Shown here one piece after another: positions 24,950-33,051 of a stretch of 64,000 bases of DNA; position 1 is the first letter of the stretch; each line of letters starts with the position of its first letter. The position numbers and the translations under genes were made by a program. The notes beneath the pieces are model-generated. The model worked only from the letters and a program-made list of their open reading frames with translations. It was not told the DNA's origin and did no database searches. Origin of the DNA: Chloroflexota bacterium (lineage in GTDB: Bacteria; Chloroflexota; Anaerolineae; UBA7937; B3-Chlor); the NCBI GenBank assembly GCA_030603665.1, contig JAUVXJ010000001.1:278480-342479 (forward strand), given 5' to 3'.

Positions 24950-25720
24950 ATGGGCCGAGTGCTGAGAGAGAAGTACACAAGACAGCCTACTCCTTTCTGT
25001 CCTGGCTGCGGCCACGGCATCTTCTTGAATGCGTTCCTTCACGCGGTGGACGAGTTGGGGCTAGATTTCGATAAGACGGTCTTCGTCTCTGGTATAGGAT
25101 GCGGTGCCTGGGTACCCAGCCCTCACTTCCAAGCTGACACGCTCCACGTCACCCACGGGCGCGCCGTCGCATTCGCCACCGGAGTCAAGACCGCCAACCC
25201 GGACCTCAACGTGATCGTCATCGGCGGCGACGGCGACATCGCGACCATCGGCGGCAATCACCTCATTCACGCCGCGCGTCGCAACTTGCCTCTCAAGGTG
25301 TTCTGCCTCAACAACTTCCTATACGGCATGACGGGAGGACAGGTCTCCGCTACCACGCCGCAGGGAGACATCACAAGCACTACTCGCCAGGGCAATCCCG
25401 AAAGGCCATTCGATCTTGTAGACCTAGCGCGCGGAGCCGGAGCGCCATACGTGGCCCGGTTCCCGGTCTCTCAGCCACGGAAACTGAAGAGGGGCATCAT
25501 CAACGCCCTCAGTTTTGACCAGTTCGCCTTCATGGATGTTCTGTCCCTCTGTCCTACGCAGTACGGAAGAGCCAACAGGGCCAAACGCGGATACGAAGGC
25601 CCCAGCATGATCTGGAGCATGCTAGAGCACCAGAAGGGCACCGTCGCACCTCGTGAGAAGCTCGATTCCGAGAATCCAGAAGGCAAGATTCCGATCGGAG
25701 AGTGGTATGCAGAAAGCTGA
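24950..25720 (+). CDS. korB: 2-oxoacid:ferredoxin oxidoreductase, beta (ThDP) subunit
   Basis: This 256-residue subunit has CPGCGHG (C17, C20) and GIGCGAW, cysteines that hold the cluster near ThDP. GGDGDIATIGGNHL...NN near residues 88-120 binds Mg-ThDP. The YGMTGGQVSATTP sequence is a KorB/PorB hallmark. AAGGT lies upstream of ATG 24950. The last 14 nt overlap the gamma gene, so the two are translationally coupled. Confidence 0.92.
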   Translation: MGRVLREKYTRQPTPFCPGCGHGIFLNAFLHAVDELGLDFDKTVFVSGIGCGAWVPSPHFQADTLHVTHGRAVAFATGVKTANPDLNVIVIGGDGDIATIGGNHLIHAARRNLPLKVFCLNNFLYGMTGGQVSATTPQGDITSTTRQGNPERPFDLVDLARGAGAPYVARFPVSQPRKLKRGIINALSFDQFAFMDVLSLCPTQYGRANRAKRGYEGPSMIWSMLEHQKGTVAPREKLDSENPEGKIPIGEWYAES

Positions 25721-26252
25721 AGTGCTGCTCGCAGGACTGGGTGGCCAGGGGGTGCAGCTGGCAAGCGACATCCTCGCGGAGGCGTGCACCCTGGCGGGGA
25801 GACGAGTCTCGGTGTTGCCTTCCTACGGAGCTGAGGCCAGAGGTACCCTGATCCGCGCGGAGTTGGTTATCTCAGACGAAGAGATCATCTATCCTGGAGT
25901 ACTGGAGCCAGACATCTTTGTGGGGTTCTCGCAGGAGGCTTACGACTACTTCTTGCCTGCTCTGACAGGCGACACAGCCGTCTTCTACGATTCTGCCTCA
26001 GTGACTCCGTCGGCAAGCGAGCCTTCAGCAGCCAAGCAGTATCCAATCGCTGCAATGGAGGTTGCTGCGAACGCTGGCAATCCGAAAGCAGCCAACATGG
26101 CGATGCTCGGCGCGGTGGCCGCGGCTTCGGAACTAGTGCCCAAGGATGCCCTGGAGAAGGTCCTTTCCCGAGGACCCAAGGAGCGCGCGAAGACGAGCGT
26201 CATGGCCATGGGGAAAGGATACGAGCTAGCCATGCAACAACTGGGGACCTAG
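25707..26252 (+). CDS. korC: 2-oxoacid:ferredoxin oxidoreductase, gamma subunit
   Basis: ATG 25707 lies inside the end of korB with GGAG upstream; the more upstream in-frame start would overlap korB too far. The 181-residue Rossmann-like subunit starts QKAEVLLAGLGGQGVQLASDILAEA, the family signature, and has LPSYGAEARGTLIRAELVISDEEI. It completes the alpha-beta-gamma set and ends the catabolic cluster. A GCCCCTG/CAGGGGC hairpin follows the stop without a T-run. Confidence 0.92.
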   Translation: MQKAEVLLAGLGGQGVQLASDILAEACTLAGRRVSVLPSYGAEARGTLIRAELVISDEEIIYPGVLEPDIFVGFSQEAYDYFLPALTGDTAVFYDSASVTPSASEPSAAKQYPIAAMEVAANAGNPKAANMAMLGAVAAASELVPKDALEKVLSRGPKERAKTSVMAMGKGYELAMQQLGT

Positions 26253-26386
26253 GAAAGAAAGCCGCCCCTGTCCTCAAGTGCGCAGGGGCTGGCTGTAGTG
26301 GCAAGCTGAATCATCTCTGATGCACGTGTTCGGGGTTGACACCTCCTAGATAGCCTTGGGCGTGATTCCGGCTCTACGATAGCCAG

Positions 26387-26869
26387 CTAGCCACTGCCCA
26401 CGGCGACCGCCGCCCTTTCACGGGAAACGAAGGCATGCCCCTCGCCCGCCTCAGGTACAACCCGACGTTTCATCGCGCGGCGGACGGCTGCCAACAACTC
26501 GACCATGCAAAACGGCTTGGTAAGAAAGACCTCTGCATGTTGCTCGGCGAAGCGGATGACCTCCTTCGCTGGATAGGCACTCATCGCCACGATGGGGGTA
26601 TCAGGAGTCATCTGCCTGATGTTGCGCACCAAGTGCTGGCCGTTCCATCTACTCAACCCGAGGTCAGCTATCGCCAGGTCAAAGCCGTCGCTGGACAGCA
26701 AGTCCAAGACCTTCTCGTCACACGCGGTAGCTGTCACGCAGTACCCTTCTCGTCTCAGCACAGTGGCCAAGAACTCCAGGATCAGCGGCTCGTGGTCGAA
26801 TATGAGTATCCTTTCGTGCCCGCGCCCGTCTTTCATGTCTACACCGTTCATCATGTCGCCCCCGATCAC
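26387..26869 (-). CDS. Stand-alone response regulator receiver protein
   Basis: The 160-residue product has a CheY-like receiver fold from about residue 20 (ILIFDHEPLILEFLATVLRREG). The phospho-acceptor Asp is in LAIADLGLS, the switch Ser in AMSAYP and the Lys in LTKPF. The first acidic pair is reduced to FDHE rather than DDxx, a mild change in the Mg site. There is no output domain, only a basic tail. Three in-frame ATG codons lie within the first 12 residues, so the exact start is open. It is the last gene of a minus-strand run that begins at the ECF sigma factor. Confidence 0.82.
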   Translation of the reverse strand: MIGGDMMNGVDMKDGRGHERILIFDHEPLILEFLATVLRREGYCVTATACDEKVLDLLSSDGFDLAIADLGLSRWNGQHLVRNIRQMTPDTPIVAMSAYPAKEVIRFAEQHAEVFLTKPFCMVELLAAVRRAMKRRVVPEAGEGHAFVSRERAAVAVGSG

Positions 26870-26959
26870 AGCTTACGCCGTCCTCCTTGCACAGGAGTGC
26901 GCCCGGTCCACACTACGAAGACCCTCACCGCGACATCGCCCGGAGCGTCGCCACACCAG

Positions 26960-27145
26960 CTACATTCTGCGGCCCACGGCCATCGGTCGAGAGAATGACG
27001 GACGGACGGTCCGGGGTGCGAATCCCAAGCTTCTGCCGCCGTCCGCCAACTCCACCCTACCCCAGCCGCAGCGAGAACAGATCATCACACGACCCGTAGC
27101 ACCCTGAAGGTGGGTCACTTCGGAACCACAAGACTGACACTTCAT
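26960..27145 (-). CDS. Small zinc-ribbon protein
   Basis: The 61-residue frame begins MKCQSCGSEVTHLQ and has CSRCGWG, two CxxC knuckles 17 residues apart, then a basic tail. An AAGGGAAGG site lies upstream of ATG 27145, and the gene starts 33 nt after the FecR-like gene on the same strand. The C-terminal half is low in complexity and could be non-native, so the coding call is moderate. No partner or target can be named. Confidence 0.5.
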   Translation of the reverse strand: MKCQSCGSEVTHLQGATGRVMICSRCGWGRVELADGGRSLGFAPRTVRPSFSRPMAVGRRM

Positions 27146-27178
27146 GTGCGCCTTCCCTTCTCGTACCCGTGCAGCATC

Positions 27179-28429
27179 CTACTTATTCTTGTCCTTGTCC
27201 CGCCAAGGTGGCTCCTTGTCCCTCCCAGGTGGCACGTCTGGCTCTGCTTGATCTGGGAGCCCAGGATGCGTTGGCTGCGGTGGATGCTCGGGATGTTCCT
27301 TATCCGGAGGGCCATCAGGGTCAGCAGCAACCTCATCCGATGTGGGGGTGGGTTGCGGTGTCCCGCTGGGACTCGCCGCGGACACGGTTGGTCCATCTGG
27401 CTGCCCAGGCTCCGCTGTACTGGTGGCCGTCTCTCTTGGTCTCGGTATCTGCGCTAGGTCAGCCTTGTCAAGTTCTTCCGGAGTCTCGCTCGCAACCCAG
27501 GTGGCGGTCGGCGGCGGCTCGGGCGCTGTGGTCGGTGGCCCGACGCTGGCGAACTGGCCAGCGCCAACGACTTCGGTTGTGCCGTCGATGGTCACGCCGA
27601 CCGTACCCTCTCTGACGCTAACGCTGGTCGTGCCATCCTGCGCAACATTCACCGAGAACTCAGTCCCGTGCACCACCGCCACAGTGGTTGGCGTGCGGAT
27701 TTCAAACCGCGAGGCTGCATCCACCATCTCAGCGACCTGGTTATCAGTCTGGCCCACCAACTGGTTGAGGATCACCGTCCTCGCTGCGCCATCGCGGCGG
27801 GAACTCAACTCGGTGAGGCTGACTTCCGTCCCAGGTGACAGAACCGTTCTGCTGCCATCGAAGAACCTGAGAGTAACCGAGGAGACGCTTCCGGTCCGAA
27901 CGTGGTAGCCACTGTTGAGAGCGATTCCAGGAGTGGCCAGTCGCCAGTCGCCACCAGTACTCCGCTGAACCTCCACGACTCCAGACACACCCGCCAGCAC
28001 AGCGGTTCGAGCGACCACGTCGTAGCGTCCCACCTCGAGCAAGCCGCCTGGCAGTATGGTGAAGAGCACGACAGCGAGGGCTATGGCGGCCGTGACGAAC
28101 ACAGTCCCTCTAAGAGGTGCTCCGCGCCGCCCGGGTCCGCTCAGAGACGCACCAACTCGAGCCAGAAACCCACGCAGCGCTAGAGGGATCCTCAGCTCGC
28201 GATGCTGCTTCTCATCCAGGGCCGCCATCATACGCCGTTTCGCTGCCCCGGACGCCGCGGATTCCATCTCCGGCAGGCTCAGGCCGTGGGCCTGCAGGGC
28301 GAGCTCCAGGAGCGGACGCAGACTGCTCGCCTCCTCCGGGTACCGTGCCAGGCACTCTTCAAGCGACACTTTGCCGGAGAGCAGATCTGCTAGACAGTTG
28401 TCGAAAATGTCATCCAGTTGATGCTTCAT
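27179..28429 (-). CDS. Membrane-anchored FecR-domain protein, partner of the ECF sigma factor
   Basis: ATG 28429 has GGAGAGG upstream and gives 416 residues; a longer frame to 28474 lacks a site. Residues 1-50 (DDIFDNCLADLLSGKVSLEECLARYPEEA) are a cytosolic domain often found in proteins encoded next to ECF sigma factors. One membrane helix follows near 110-130 (FVTAAIALAVVLFTILPGG). Outside is a FecR-like beta domain (GVVEVQR, GYHVRTGSVSSVTLRFFDG, VVHGTEFSVNV). The last 100 residues are rich in Pro, Thr, Asp and Lys and end DKDKNK. The gene lies 89 nt behind the sigma gene. Anti-sigma or sensor action is inferred from this pairing. Confidence 0.8.
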   Translation of the reverse strand: MKHQLDDIFDNCLADLLSGKVSLEECLARYPEEASSLRPLLELALQAHGLSLPEMESAASGAAKRRMMAALDEKQHRELRIPLALRGFLARVGASLSGPGRRGAPLRGTVFVTAAIALAVVLFTILPGGLLEVGRYDVVARTAVLAGVSGVVEVQRSTGGDWRLATPGIALNSGYHVRTGSVSSVTLRFFDGSRTVLSPGTEVSLTELSSRRDGAARTVILNQLVGQTDNQVAEMVDAASRFEIRTPTTVAVVHGTEFSVNVAQDGTTSVSVREGTVGVTIDGTTEVVGAGQFASVGPPTTAPEPPPTATWVASETPEELDKADLAQIPRPRETATSTAEPGQPDGPTVSAASPSGTPQPTPTSDEVAADPDGPPDKEHPEHPPQPTHPGLPDQAEPDVPPGRDKEPPWRDKDKNK

Positions 28430-28518
28430 GGCGAGACCTCTCCTCGCACACTGCATAACGAGGCAAAGCCGCAAAAGGATACGGGTACATACAGCAAGGG
28501 GTTGGGCCGGTCTCGCGA

Positions 28519-29070
28519 TTACCGGCCCCCGCCGTCTGAGAGGACACGTTGTAGCGCAGCCAAGGCCCTGTGCTGCAATGACTTCACGGCACCGATGGTC
28601 TTGCCTAGCGTCTCAGCCACCTCTTCGTTGCTCATTTCCTCTATGAACTTGAGCAAGATTACCTGACGCTGATCATCTGTGAGGTGACTTAGCGCGGCGG
28701 CCAGACGCTGCTGCGTCAAAGCGAGCTCAGCGGCGCGCTCGACGTCGCCTTCCCCAGTCACCAGGCGCTCGTCAAGGGGTACCGCCGCTGCCCCCCCCGT
28801 GCGCCGATGATGGTCAACTACAACGTTGCGTGCGATCGTGTACAGCCAGGTCAGGAGTGGTTTGCCTCGGTACACAAAACGGTCGATGTTCTCCACTACT
28901 CGCACGAAGACCGTCCCCGTGAGGTCCTCGGCCGTGGGACTGTCACCGACCCGGTAGAAGATGTAGCGATAGATGGCTGGGTGATGGCGCTCGTAGATTT
29001 CGGCGACTGCGGCCCGGTCGCCTTGCTGCGCTCGAGCGACGAGTGTGGCGTCGTCAGTGGATCCTGACAT
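28519..29070 (-). CDS. ECF sigma factor
   Basis: Starting at ATG 29070 the protein has 183 residues; longer in-frame starts run through the promoter. Region 2 is AEIYERHHPAIYRYIFYRVGD with DLTGTVFVRV, and region 4 is LTDDQRQVILLKFIEEMSNEEVAETLGKT with an IGAVKSLQHRAL recognition helix. It belongs with the Chloroflexota/actinobacterial-type ECFs that precede a FecR-like membrane protein. It would direct RNA polymerase to a regulon released by a surface signal. A 17-nt-spaced promoter lies at 29165-29193. Confidence 0.9.
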   Translation of the reverse strand: MSGSTDDATLVARAQQGDRAAVAEIYERHHPAIYRYIFYRVGDSPTAEDLTGTVFVRVVENIDRFVYRGKPLLTWLYTIARNVVVDHHRRTGGAAAVPLDERLVTGEGDVERAAELALTQQRLAAALSHLTDDQRQVILLKFIEEMSNEEVAETLGKTIGAVKSLQHRALAALQRVLSDGGGR

Positions 29071-29164
29071 TGGTGCCCCGCTTTGGCTGAGGTGCCTACA
29101 ACGCAGGCTAATTGGGCTACCTAGGCGCTGATAGCAGGAAATCGGGCAACCCAGGAATAAGAAT

Positions 29165-29193
29165 ATGATAGCCTCAGCGTCCGCGGAAGTCAA
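29165..29193 (-). promoter_or_regulatory. Promoter of the ECF-FecR operon
   Basis: On the minus strand TTGACT (29193-29188), 17 nt, TATCAT (29170-29165). It gives a leader of about 90 nt before ATG 29070. Confidence 0.65.
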
Positions 29194-29372
29194 TCGGCGA
29201 CATTTCGAGATCCTCAAGCTGCACCGTGCCAAGAACACCGCTGAGGGAGCACCCGCTGAGGTGATGCAGTTGCTCATCGGTGGCGCGAACGGGGGTAGCT
29301 CAGGTGGGGATAACATTTCCGGGCTACGTGTCCATGGTGCGACTCAATCCTACGCTCCGCAGCCCAACGAGA

Positions 29373-29400
29373 AAGCCGGGGGCTGGGAACCCCCGGCTCG
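29373..29400 (-). terminator. Terminator of the 29479-30312 gene
   Basis: GCCGGGGG (29375-29382) and CCCCCGGC (29390-29397) form a perfect 8-bp stem with a 7-nt loop. Read leftward it is followed by TTTCTC. It separates the secreted-protein gene from the ECF operon promoter. Confidence 0.75.
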
Positions 29401-29478
29401 ACTTCTCTCTCTCGACAGCGAAACAATCGGCGCTGTGCTACGTGCGCTCGCGCGCGCTAGCTGTCGCACACCTCACTT

Positions 29479-30312
29479 CTACTTCTTCTTGTCCTTGGGC
29501 CCAGCATGATCCGGCGGCCCCGAATGGTCCTTTGGATCCTTTGGCCCTGCATGGTCGGGCGGACCGGCGTGATCGGGCTGACCCTTGTCTTCCGGCGGGC
29601 CGTTCGTTGATTCCTGGCCGGACGCCACCGATGAGGTCAACTCTCGCCGTATCTGCCCCCAACTGGAACCAGCCAACCGCTGGGTCACCAGCTCCTCTGG
29701 CGTGACGCCTTCGAGCTTGCCAGCCAGCTTGTATGCCACAACTATCGTGCCGTAGCTGGCCCCCTCGTCCAGCAGGGCGGCCACTTCCTCGGGGGTCGCG
29801 CCCAGTCGTTCAGCCAGACGCTGGGCGGCAACAGGAACCGTCCCCGAAACGGTCGCTCGACCGGAGATGATCTGGCCAAGGTTGCGATCTCGATTACTGG
29901 GCGGAAGTCCGAGATACTTCGCGATCTCTCCCCATCCCATGTCCAGGTCTCTGAGATCAAGAATCTCGGCCACCGTGAGGCCGCCGTCCTGCGCGAGGAA
30001 GTAGGCCTTCACGATCTCTCCGAAGCCATACCCGTCGCTGCGAATTGTGACCACATCACTGATAGGTACATCGAACACCGTAGCGATGCACCCGGCGATC
30101 ATCTGGCCACCTGTCATATGCTGGGTGCCAGAGACGCTATTGGTCGTGGGCAGGGTGGAAACGCTCTTGTCCCCAGACGTTATCTCCACGTTCTGCGACG
30201 GCTGCTCGCTCGCAGAACCCGCGGCGACAGCCGCGCCTGCCATCAGCAAGAAGACGCTGCCCACGATGATGAGAGCAATGAGAACCCTGCTGTTGCCTGC
30301 TCTCTCCTTCAT
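29479..30312 (-). CDS. Exported protein with helical repeats and charged PDHAGP tail
   Basis: ATG 30312 has GGAAGGA upstream; the longer frame to 30375 would put non-signal sequence first. The 277-residue product has a signal peptide or anchor (VLIALIIVGSVFLLMAGAAVAAG). Two helical stretches of similar pattern follow: GFGEIVKAYFLAQDGGLTVAEI, then WGEIAKYLGLPP; and YGTIVVAYKLAGKLEGVTPEEL, then WGQIRRELT. It therefore looks like an internal duplication of a YGxIVxAYxLA...WGxI unit. The C-terminus repeats GPPDHAGPKD and ends KDKKK, resembling the tail of the FecR-like protein. No enzymatic motif is visible. Confidence 0.7.
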   Translation of the reverse strand: MKERAGNSRVLIALIIVGSVFLLMAGAAVAAGSASEQPSQNVEITSGDKSVSTLPTTNSVSGTQHMTGGQMIAGCIATVFDVPISDVVTIRSDGYGFGEIVKAYFLAQDGGLTVAEILDLRDLDMGWGEIAKYLGLPPSNRDRNLGQIISGRATVSGTVPVAAQRLAERLGATPEEVAALLDEGASYGTIVVAYKLAGKLEGVTPEELVTQRLAGSSWGQIRRELTSSVASGQESTNGPPEDKGQPDHAGPPDHAGPKDPKDHSGPPDHAGPKDKKK

Positions 30313-30732
30313 CTCGCTATCCTTCCTTCCGCCGGACGACTGGTCCGACATCGAGTGCCCCGCGACGAAATTCATACTTCCATTCTATTTTATCACACGA
30401 TCGAGGACAAGAACATAGTACTTTCGGGCTATTCTGTCACGTCCAACGCAAAGCAGGCCGCGACGACCAGTCACTCGGGAGCGAAGTCCTGCACAATCTA
30501 CACCATGAATAACGAGCCAGCGCGGAATGGGATACGGCCTGCCATGGATTTCAAATTCATCAAGAGGCGACTCGGATTCTCTCCATGGGCGGCCCACTGT
30601 GCTCGCGCCCTTCGCCAGCAGTTGGCAGATGCCGCCCGATACACCTTCGCGGCCCCGTTCGCACTGCTGGGCCCTCGTCACTGCAACGAGCCATCGAGGG
30701 ATCCACGGGCTTAAGGGCTTGAGTCATCGCCC
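30313..30732. other. 420-nt gap with one promoter
   Basis: Apart from the candidate promoter at 30382-30410 I see no gene or strong terminator. Frames in this stretch lack ribosome-binding sites and protein-like composition. Confidence 0.55.
30382..30410 (-). promoter_or_regulatory. Candidate promoter of the 29479-30312 gene
   Basis: On the minus strand TTGTCC (30410-30405), 17 nt, TAGAAT (30387-30382), inside a local A/T-rich patch. Confidence 0.5.
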
Positions 30733-31611
30733 CTATCTGGCGAAGGCGTCCGTCATCCAATCCAGTATCACCTGCGCGACCTGGACTTCAAATCCGCGGT
30801 AATTGTGAGGCGCGCCCTCCATGACCACGGTGTCACAGCGAGGGCTCGACACCGCCTTGTCTCTGAGAGTAGCCAAGGCATCCTGGGGGCTGGTGCTGAT
30901 GAACTCGGCCACCGTACCCATCGTGGCCAGGATGGGACAACGCAATCCGGATACTACCTCCCAAGGCTCATCCGGCCTGCCAAACTTGAAGATGTCAAGC
31001 TTGGCCTCGACCAGTAGGCTATAGATGGTACGGGCCGACATGGGATATGGAGCGAAACCAGCATCGAGAAGGGACTCTCCCCGCTTGGCTGACACCTTCT
31101 CGCTGGCCCAAGACAGCGTGCGCTCTGCTTCAGAGCCCAACGCATCGATCCAGAGGCCGTGATCGGCCGGCGACATGAAGATCAATCCCTTCACGCGCTC
31201 ATCAGCGGCCTCGCTCTGGTAGAAAGCCGCCTTATGAGCCCCGAAGCTATGTCCAAGAAGCACTACCTCTTTGTGTTCTCGTTCCCGGAGGAAGGCTATC
31301 CACGCCGCCACGTCCAGCACGCACTCCTCGGGAACCTCATACGCGACGCCTATGTATCTGGTGGCAGTGGGATCCTTGGAGTAGACTTTGTTCATGATGT
31401 CGTGGCCCCGCGTATTCCCGGTTAGGAAAGCGAAGCCGCGATCCGTCAGCACATCCGCCAGTCGATCCAGGAACTGACTGCGGTAGAAGTTGGTGGAAGC
31501 TCCGTGAATGTGAAGCACGGCTGGCAGATCGCTGCTGCGGAGGGGTGCGCAGTACAGGCCCTGTAGCTGCAGTTCATCCTCCGTCCACACGCGAACCAGT
31601 TCTCCTTTCAC
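30733..31611 (-). CDS. Alpha/beta hydrolase
   Basis: The 292-residue protein has HIHGAST for the oxyanion hole, the nucleophile elbow GHSFG at about residues 119-123 and a terminal catalytic His in APHNYRG. The acid is probably an Asp/Glu in the LATMGTVAEF region, where an Asp is missing and Glu may serve. No signal peptide is present, so it is cytosolic. Family members act as esterases, acyltransferases or peptidases, and substrate cannot be told. Transcribed alone; AAGGAGAAC near ATG 31611 overlaps the start, and AGGAGG lies just upstream. Confidence 0.82.
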   Translation of the reverse strand: MKGELVRVWTEDELQLQGLYCAPLRSSDLPAVLHIHGASTNFYRSQFLDRLADVLTDRGFAFLTGNTRGHDIMNKVYSKDPTATRYIGVAYEVPEECVLDVAAWIAFLREREHKEVVLLGHSFGAHKAAFYQSEAADERVKGLIFMSPADHGLWIDALGSEAERTLSWASEKVSAKRGESLLDAGFAPYPMSARTIYSLLVEAKLDIFKFGRPDEPWEVVSGLRCPILATMGTVAEFISTSPQDALATLRDKAVSSPRCDTVVMEGAPHNYRGFEVQVAQVILDWMTDAFAR

Positions 31612-31699
31612 ATCAACCTCCTGCTGTCACCGTCCTGAGAGGAGCTGGCAATGTTGCTTCGCCAGTCTCAAAGCCACCCCGACTCAATTGCCAGCACGC

Positions 31700-31728
31700 T
31701 TGACGACCTGCACCCCCTGTGTTATAGT
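31700..31728 (+). promoter_or_regulatory. Promoter of the 31769 gene
   Basis: TTGACG (31700-31705), 17 nt, TATAGT (31723-31728). The transcript would begin about 35 nt before ATG 31769. Confidence 0.75.
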
Positions 31729-31768
31729 CCCAGTGATGTTAGAATGCGCCCCAGGGACGGACTGAACA

Positions 31769-32164
31769 ATGGCAGACATCTCCGACTTCGAAAAGCAGGA
31801 AATCCACAGATACCTCAAGTGGGATGACAAGAAGCTGTTCCGGGAACTGGATCGCTACTACGGCGCCTCCTCGCCGGGCGGCCAGAGAGCCTCGTATCGC
31901 TTCCGTGGAAGAGGGCGAGTCTGGTTCACTGAGCTATTGCCCAAGCTCCAGGCCTTCGTCTGTGACGAGTGGAACTACCAGGCCAAGAAAGATGACCCCG
32001 AGATCCAGGGCAAGGACGCGCTGATAACAGCCCTAGGAGTCGCGCTCTCTCCCCTCGTGCAGAGGAACCCATTCCCGACCGGGGTACAGGTGCCCGCCTA
32101 CCTGGTGGCAGCGATACTGGTCAACTCGGACCTGGACCAACTATGCGGCGAAGCGGGCAACTGA
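31769..32164 (+). CDS. Small protein of unknown function (131 aa)
   Basis: The product is soluble, with a charged first third (EKQEIHRYLKWDDKKLFRELDRYYG), a Gly/Arg-rich turn (RASYRFRGRGRVWF), a helix around LLPKLQAFVCDEWNYQ and a hydrophobic C-terminal helix (VPAYLVAAILVNSDLDQLC). A consensus promoter stands upstream and GGGACGG is a weak ribosome-binding site. It is the only plus-strand gene between long minus-strand runs. The C-terminal part resembles the helical tail of small toxin or effector-associated proteins only loosely, so no function is assigned. Confidence 0.6.
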   Translation: MADISDFEKQEIHRYLKWDDKKLFRELDRYYGASSPGGQRASYRFRGRGRVWFTELLPKLQAFVCDEWNYQAKKDDPEIQGKDALITALGVALSPLVQRNPFPTGVQVPAYLVAAILVNSDLDQLCGEAGN

Positions 32165-32204
32165 GAGGAAGGACAAGACCGCCCTCTGCCTTCCCACACG
32201 CGGT

Positions 32205-32987
32205 TCACAATCCGTAGACGTCGAAATCCTCCGCGAACCTGATCTCCCCGTGATAACGCTTGGAGATCTTGGCTATCGACAAGTAGGGCTCCTTGACTAA
32301 ATTGTGGTGGCAGTGCACGAGTATGACCTGCCCCACGTCGGCTTCCGCAGCAACCTCGCCAACGCCCTCTGGGGTACTGTGGAAGGGATGAGGTTCATCG
32401 ACGCTACACTCGTGGAATAGCAGATCTGCCCCCCTCGCCAGGGAGATCAACTCTGGACAGGGACTGGTATCAGCGGAGAATGCTGCAACCTTGCCCGTCT
32501 CGAACGAGGTGATCCTCACACCGCACGTGGGCACCTCGTGCCTCACGGGGGTGGTCTGCACCAGATAGCGATCGGTCTCCAGCAGAGGATACTCCTCATC
32601 ATTGGGTATCACGTGCCATTCCAGCGGAAGCGGTTTGCTTCGTAGCTGGAACACGTCCAACAGGTCCCGGGAGACTCTGTGGGTAGACTCGTTGGCGAAG
32701 ACGTGAAGAGTCTCCCTCCTGCCGTGTAGCCACAGTTCGTGAACCAACGAGGGCAACCCGTAGAGGTGATCGGGATGCGAGTGTGTCAGCATGACCCCAG
32801 CCAGCTCGTTGGGATCTGCACCCACCTTGAGGAGCTTGTGGAACGGGCTACCTGCGCAATCGATGAACAGGCTGCCCGCTACGCTCTCAAAGAGAAAGTA
32901 TGTATTATCCCGGTCTTCACTAGCTAGCGCCGGCCCGGAGCCCAGCACTGCGATCCTCTCTGGTCCGCGATGCCTGTTGGTCTCCAT
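32205..32987 (-). CDS. MBL-fold metallohydrolase, RNase Z-like
   Basis: The 260-residue protein carries the metal motif THSHPDHLYG, an Asp in SADTSPCPE, and His residues in LLFHECS and ILVHCHHN, which complete a di-zinc site. IAVLGSGPALASEDRDNT at the N-terminus matches the RNase Z/ElaC group, which cuts tRNA 3' trailers or phosphodiesters. The exosite arm of true RNase Z is not obvious, so a related phosphodiesterase is equally possible. ATG 32987; it is followed on the left by the plus-strand gene and stands apart from rluD by 64 nt. Confidence 0.82.
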   Translation of the reverse strand: METNRHRGPERIAVLGSGPALASEDRDNTYFLFESVAGSLFIDCAGSPFHKLLKVGADPNELAGVMLTHSHPDHLYGLPSLVHELWLHGRRETLHVFANESTHRVSRDLLDVFQLRSKPLPLEWHVIPNDEEYPLLETDRYLVQTTPVRHEVPTCGVRITSFETGKVAAFSADTSPCPELISLARGADLLFHECSVDEPHPFHSTPEGVGEVAAEADVGQVILVHCHHNLVKEPYLSIAKISKRYHGEIRFAEDFDVYGL

Positions 32988-33051
32988 CGCCTAAGGGCTC
33001 CTCCAAGCAACAGAGCTGGCATACTGTCGCCAGCCGCGATGCAGCAGAAAC

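Noticed and set aside
26435..26998. 187-codon plus-strand frame opposite the response regulator
   Set aside because: The minus strand holds the complete receiver motifs; the plus frame has none.
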